Assembly (NCBI GenBank): GCA_029721515.1
Contig: CM056565.1
Location: 8,248,742-8,312,741 of the forward strand
Length of the DNA stretch: 64,000 nt
Direction: 5' to 3'
DNA from: Synanceia verrucosa
Lineage: Eukaryota > Chordata > Actinopteri > Perciformes > Synanceiidae
Shown here: one piece after another, positions 60,912 to 64,000 of the stretch
Numbering within the stretch: position 1 is the first letter of the stretch
How the letters are laid out: every line of letters begins with the position of its first letter
The notes under the pieces: generated by a model
Database searches by the model: none
Told to the model about the DNA's origin: nothing
What the model saw: only the letters and a program-made list of their open reading frames with translations
Position numbers and translations under genes: made by a program

Positions 60912-63900
60912 TGAGCTGCTGATTATGTCTCAGTAGGAAATATTTAAACAGACTCATCCACCGTCAGTTCACTTCTCCATCAGGCAATTCTTTACACGGC
61001 TTCTTTGTATGAAGGTAAGCAGGTTCAGGAGTGGATCACAGAGTGCGAAGCTCTTCGCAGCCATCTTAGTGCTGTAAACACTTCCCTGGTGAAGAACAAG
61101 AACAGCGCTTCTTATTTGTGTATTTCAAAGTAAAGCACATTTATCTGTCTGACATTTCATGAAACTAATTGCAACTGCCTGTTAAAGGTCAAATTACCAA
61201 ATGACTGAAATGACTTACAGAGAAACTATGAACGAGGCTTAACAACATAGAAACATACAAATCTTGATTTTATACTAAATATAAATTGAATTATAGTCTT
61301 GTGTGTTATCTAATATAGTGACATCTACATTAGTAAGTACATAGAATAAATAATTATAGTATATCAAATTAGTTGTCAGGCTACAGGATACAAGTGACCC
61401 AGCTTTAATAATAGCTCTATTATTAATTCCTTTCTATAAATAATTGTATTTCAGGATGTGCTTTTTCAAAATGCATGCTAACAAATATTTAACAAATGCT
61501 TTTCACTGACCTATACTGTCTATAAGCTCAGCATCACATGCTGGCACATTTATTGGACAAATAAGAGATAAAGTCGGCACATGTAGGTGGTGCTGTGTAG
61601 TTCAGCTTTTTCCTCAGTCTTAACCATCCACACTACTCTTAAAGCAATGCCATCCCTGCAGACACACCTACATCCATCTAATAGTTAACGGAAAGTACGA
61701 AAACAGAATTAAACATGGAGAGGTGAGAAATAAGATGAGAAATACAATAGCAAAGTACAACAAGTATCACCTTTTATACATATGTTAGCTGTCACATGCC
61801 ATATACATTATATACACATTATACACATACATATACAAAACGGTACAGATTGACTGCTGTAGTCTGTGTTATAAACATTATAAATACTTGCATTTATAAT
61901 GCTGGCCTGGGCTTACACATTAAACAAGTGATGGACCTGGATGATCAGCAGCACATGGGCAGATAAGGAGAATGTGCCTTTGTATAAACATGTGTTGAGG
62001 TCAGGGAGATGTCCCCAAGCGACGGGGAAATTTACTAGAGAGGGGAACATTCGCTGAAGCGTGGGCTGCGCTATATTATACATCATTGTCTGGATAATTC
62101 AAGACAAGATCTTAAAAACAATCATAAAACATTCTGCCACAGTCCAAGGAGTAATGTAAACAAACACACGTTCTCCAGTCGAAAAGAAAAGACAGATTCC
62201 TGGGTATCCAACCACCCCAGTGTACATTAACTCATTTTATTAGCTACTTTTAGACTGTTAAAGGTGACATGTCCTGAAAAACTCACTTTTTCAGTGCTAT
62301 TGGTGATACATTTGGATTATCTTGGATTATCTGGAGTATCTATCATCTAACAAATTGTGAAATAAAATGACCCAGACTGTTTTTATTGTGGGCTGCTGAG
62401 ATCATAAAACTTTAACAAGTCATTGAGATTTGGCTGCAGGCTCATTAGAATATATCGCTCAGTTTCAGAACTACTGTATCGCTGCAAAGGAAATATGCCA
62501 TATTTTTCTTGTCTTAAAGAGACAGATGCTAAAACAGAGCATTTCAGACAACAATGAGTACCTTATTCAGAATGAAATATAAAAAAAAATAATGTTTTTT
62601 GAACATTAAAGCATGGGAAAATTTTAAAAACACTAGAAACATTCAAAAGCAATGTGCATACTGTATGTTTCTAATGTTTCTGGCATTTATTTATTTTTTT
62701 TACAAGCAAAACTAATGCAGATTCTATTGGCCAATATAGGAAGTAGTCCAGCTCGAACTGCTGTTTCACAGTGTATACATTCAGCATGTTTGATCGTGTT
62801 GTTTTTAATTTGCCATCTGCTACCTTATTATAGAAAGGTCATCTGATGTACGCCCATAAAATATAGATGATATTTGGCATGGACTGATAGTTCTCAAATT
62901 CTCTGACCAATGTTTGATGATTATAAAGCAGAGGCAAAAGAAGACTGATGGTGATATTGGTGATAGTGGCACTGCATTAAAGAGGCTAGATTTTTTTTAA
63001 TATCACATCACTCTTTATCCGGTATCAGTGCAGCTATGGCTTGAAACCATATGTGACCACTGTCACCCACTGATGTTGTGTTGTCCAAGTCAAAAGGAAA
63101 AAAAAGTCTATTTTAGATTTACCTCCGTATTTTTTGTGAATCTAAAAAGAAGTAAAATTAGGAGAACTGATAAAGGACCTGAGCTAGGCTTAGCAGTGAA
63201 CAATTGCTTTTTATTTATACAAGTACCATATGTCGCCAGGGTCTTTGAATTGCTTTATCTTTTGCTTTATTGCAATGATTGCGAAACTATTCAGGCTTTT
63301 CCTCAAACAATATAATCCCTGCCGTGACGCTGGATATGATAACGTCAAGTGTATAATGAAGTACAGAGCCACAGCGTTATCATGATCATTATTATCATCA
63401 TCACTTCAAGCATGCTCAACACATATTTTCCTGACCTAGTTGGCTGCTGATGGTGAATTTATTTGTAAAATCAACCTATAATTCAGTATTATTTGTTAAT
63501 AGAACATCAGAGGGAAGGCAGGGTACATTACAACATTAATTTATAAAAAGGAAGCAATACAGAGCTTAGCATTTTTTGTCATACTACCATTTTTATGAAA
63601 ACTAATCTAGCTAAATAGGTAATTTAAAAAGTATCACAACTATTATTATGTACCCAGGATTAAGTGACTGACATGAGAGGCAATGCAAAAAAGGTATTAA
63701 TTTATATAATAGTATATATATTATAGTAGTATATATCATTTAATACTGAAGAACATTACTGACCCGTCCTTTAAGTAGCCACTGTTTCAGCTGCACCTGG
63801 TCATTCACAGAATCCAAGGTTTTAATGTTTTCAACTATGTCAATAGATTTCCCTCAGGGATAAACTCTTCTTGTTCCCATGGTGACTTTAGATCGAGTCG

Positions 63901-64000
63901 TGTCCCTTGTCAGCCTGCTCTTCTTGTTTGGTGCCACATGGACCGGCTATAAAGAGATTTAACTCTAAACTCAAATACAATCTACTTTAATTTTGCCTTG
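60912..64000. other. Region upstream of hrh2, no gene recognised
   Basis: The first 150 bp may hold the hrh2 promoter or an upstream untranslated exon. The rest is AT-rich with only short unsupported frames (62652-62846, 63028-63315). The stretch 62260-62620 may be an old repeat, but I could not name it. Confidence 0.45.

Noticed and set aside
1..64000. CRISPR arrays, bacterial operons, prophage or tRNA genes
   Set aside because: The sequence is vertebrate nuclear DNA; the only tRNA-like sequences are SINE heads.

Overview
The window is nuclear DNA of a ray-finned fish, most likely a percomorph teleost. The reasons are AT-rich intergenic sequence, short introns with canonical GT-AG borders, teleost-type interspersed repeats (Tc1 elements, tRNA-derived SINEs with GGAT tails, CCCAATATCAC-type repeats), and proteins that match vertebrate families exon by exon. 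Most short open frames here are chance or repeat-derived. Five genes can be supported. All assignments come from reading the translations and splice sites; no database search was run.

Layout: (1) 3409-3837 (+), the last two coding exons of an intracellular FGF (fgf11 type); its earlier exons lie to the left of the window. (2) 4.7-19 kb, gene-poor sequence with repeats. (3) 19359-22038 (+), claudin-7, four exons, complete. (4) 25819-29897 (-), nucleophosmin (npm1), eleven exons, complete, 299 residues. (5) 32935-47158 (-), a Kv-channel-interacting protein (kcnip1), seven shared exons plus two alternative first exons at 38808-38865 and 47071-47158 that match the two N-termini known for mammalian KChIP1. 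(6) 48-59 kb, gene-poor and rich in repeats and microsatellites. (7) 59301-60881 (-), a histamine-H2-like GPCR in two coding exons. (8) 61-64 kb, no gene seen.

The genes are not one pathway. Their arrangement is informative: fgf11 and cldn7 sit together on human 17p13.1, while NPM1, KCNIP1 and HRH2 sit on human 5q35. The window therefore joins two vertebrate linkage groups, with the join between cldn7 and npm1, where two inverted non-autonomous Tc1 copies also lie.

I saw no clearly undescribed biological system. The observations most worth following are the loss of the transmembrane-5 aspartate used for histamine binding in the H2-like receptor, the two kcnip1 promoters, several near-perfect inverted repeats (13645-13765, 25973-26050, 31280-31333), and a tandem duplication at 52773-52973 whose junction carries a filler copied from about 217 bp downstream.
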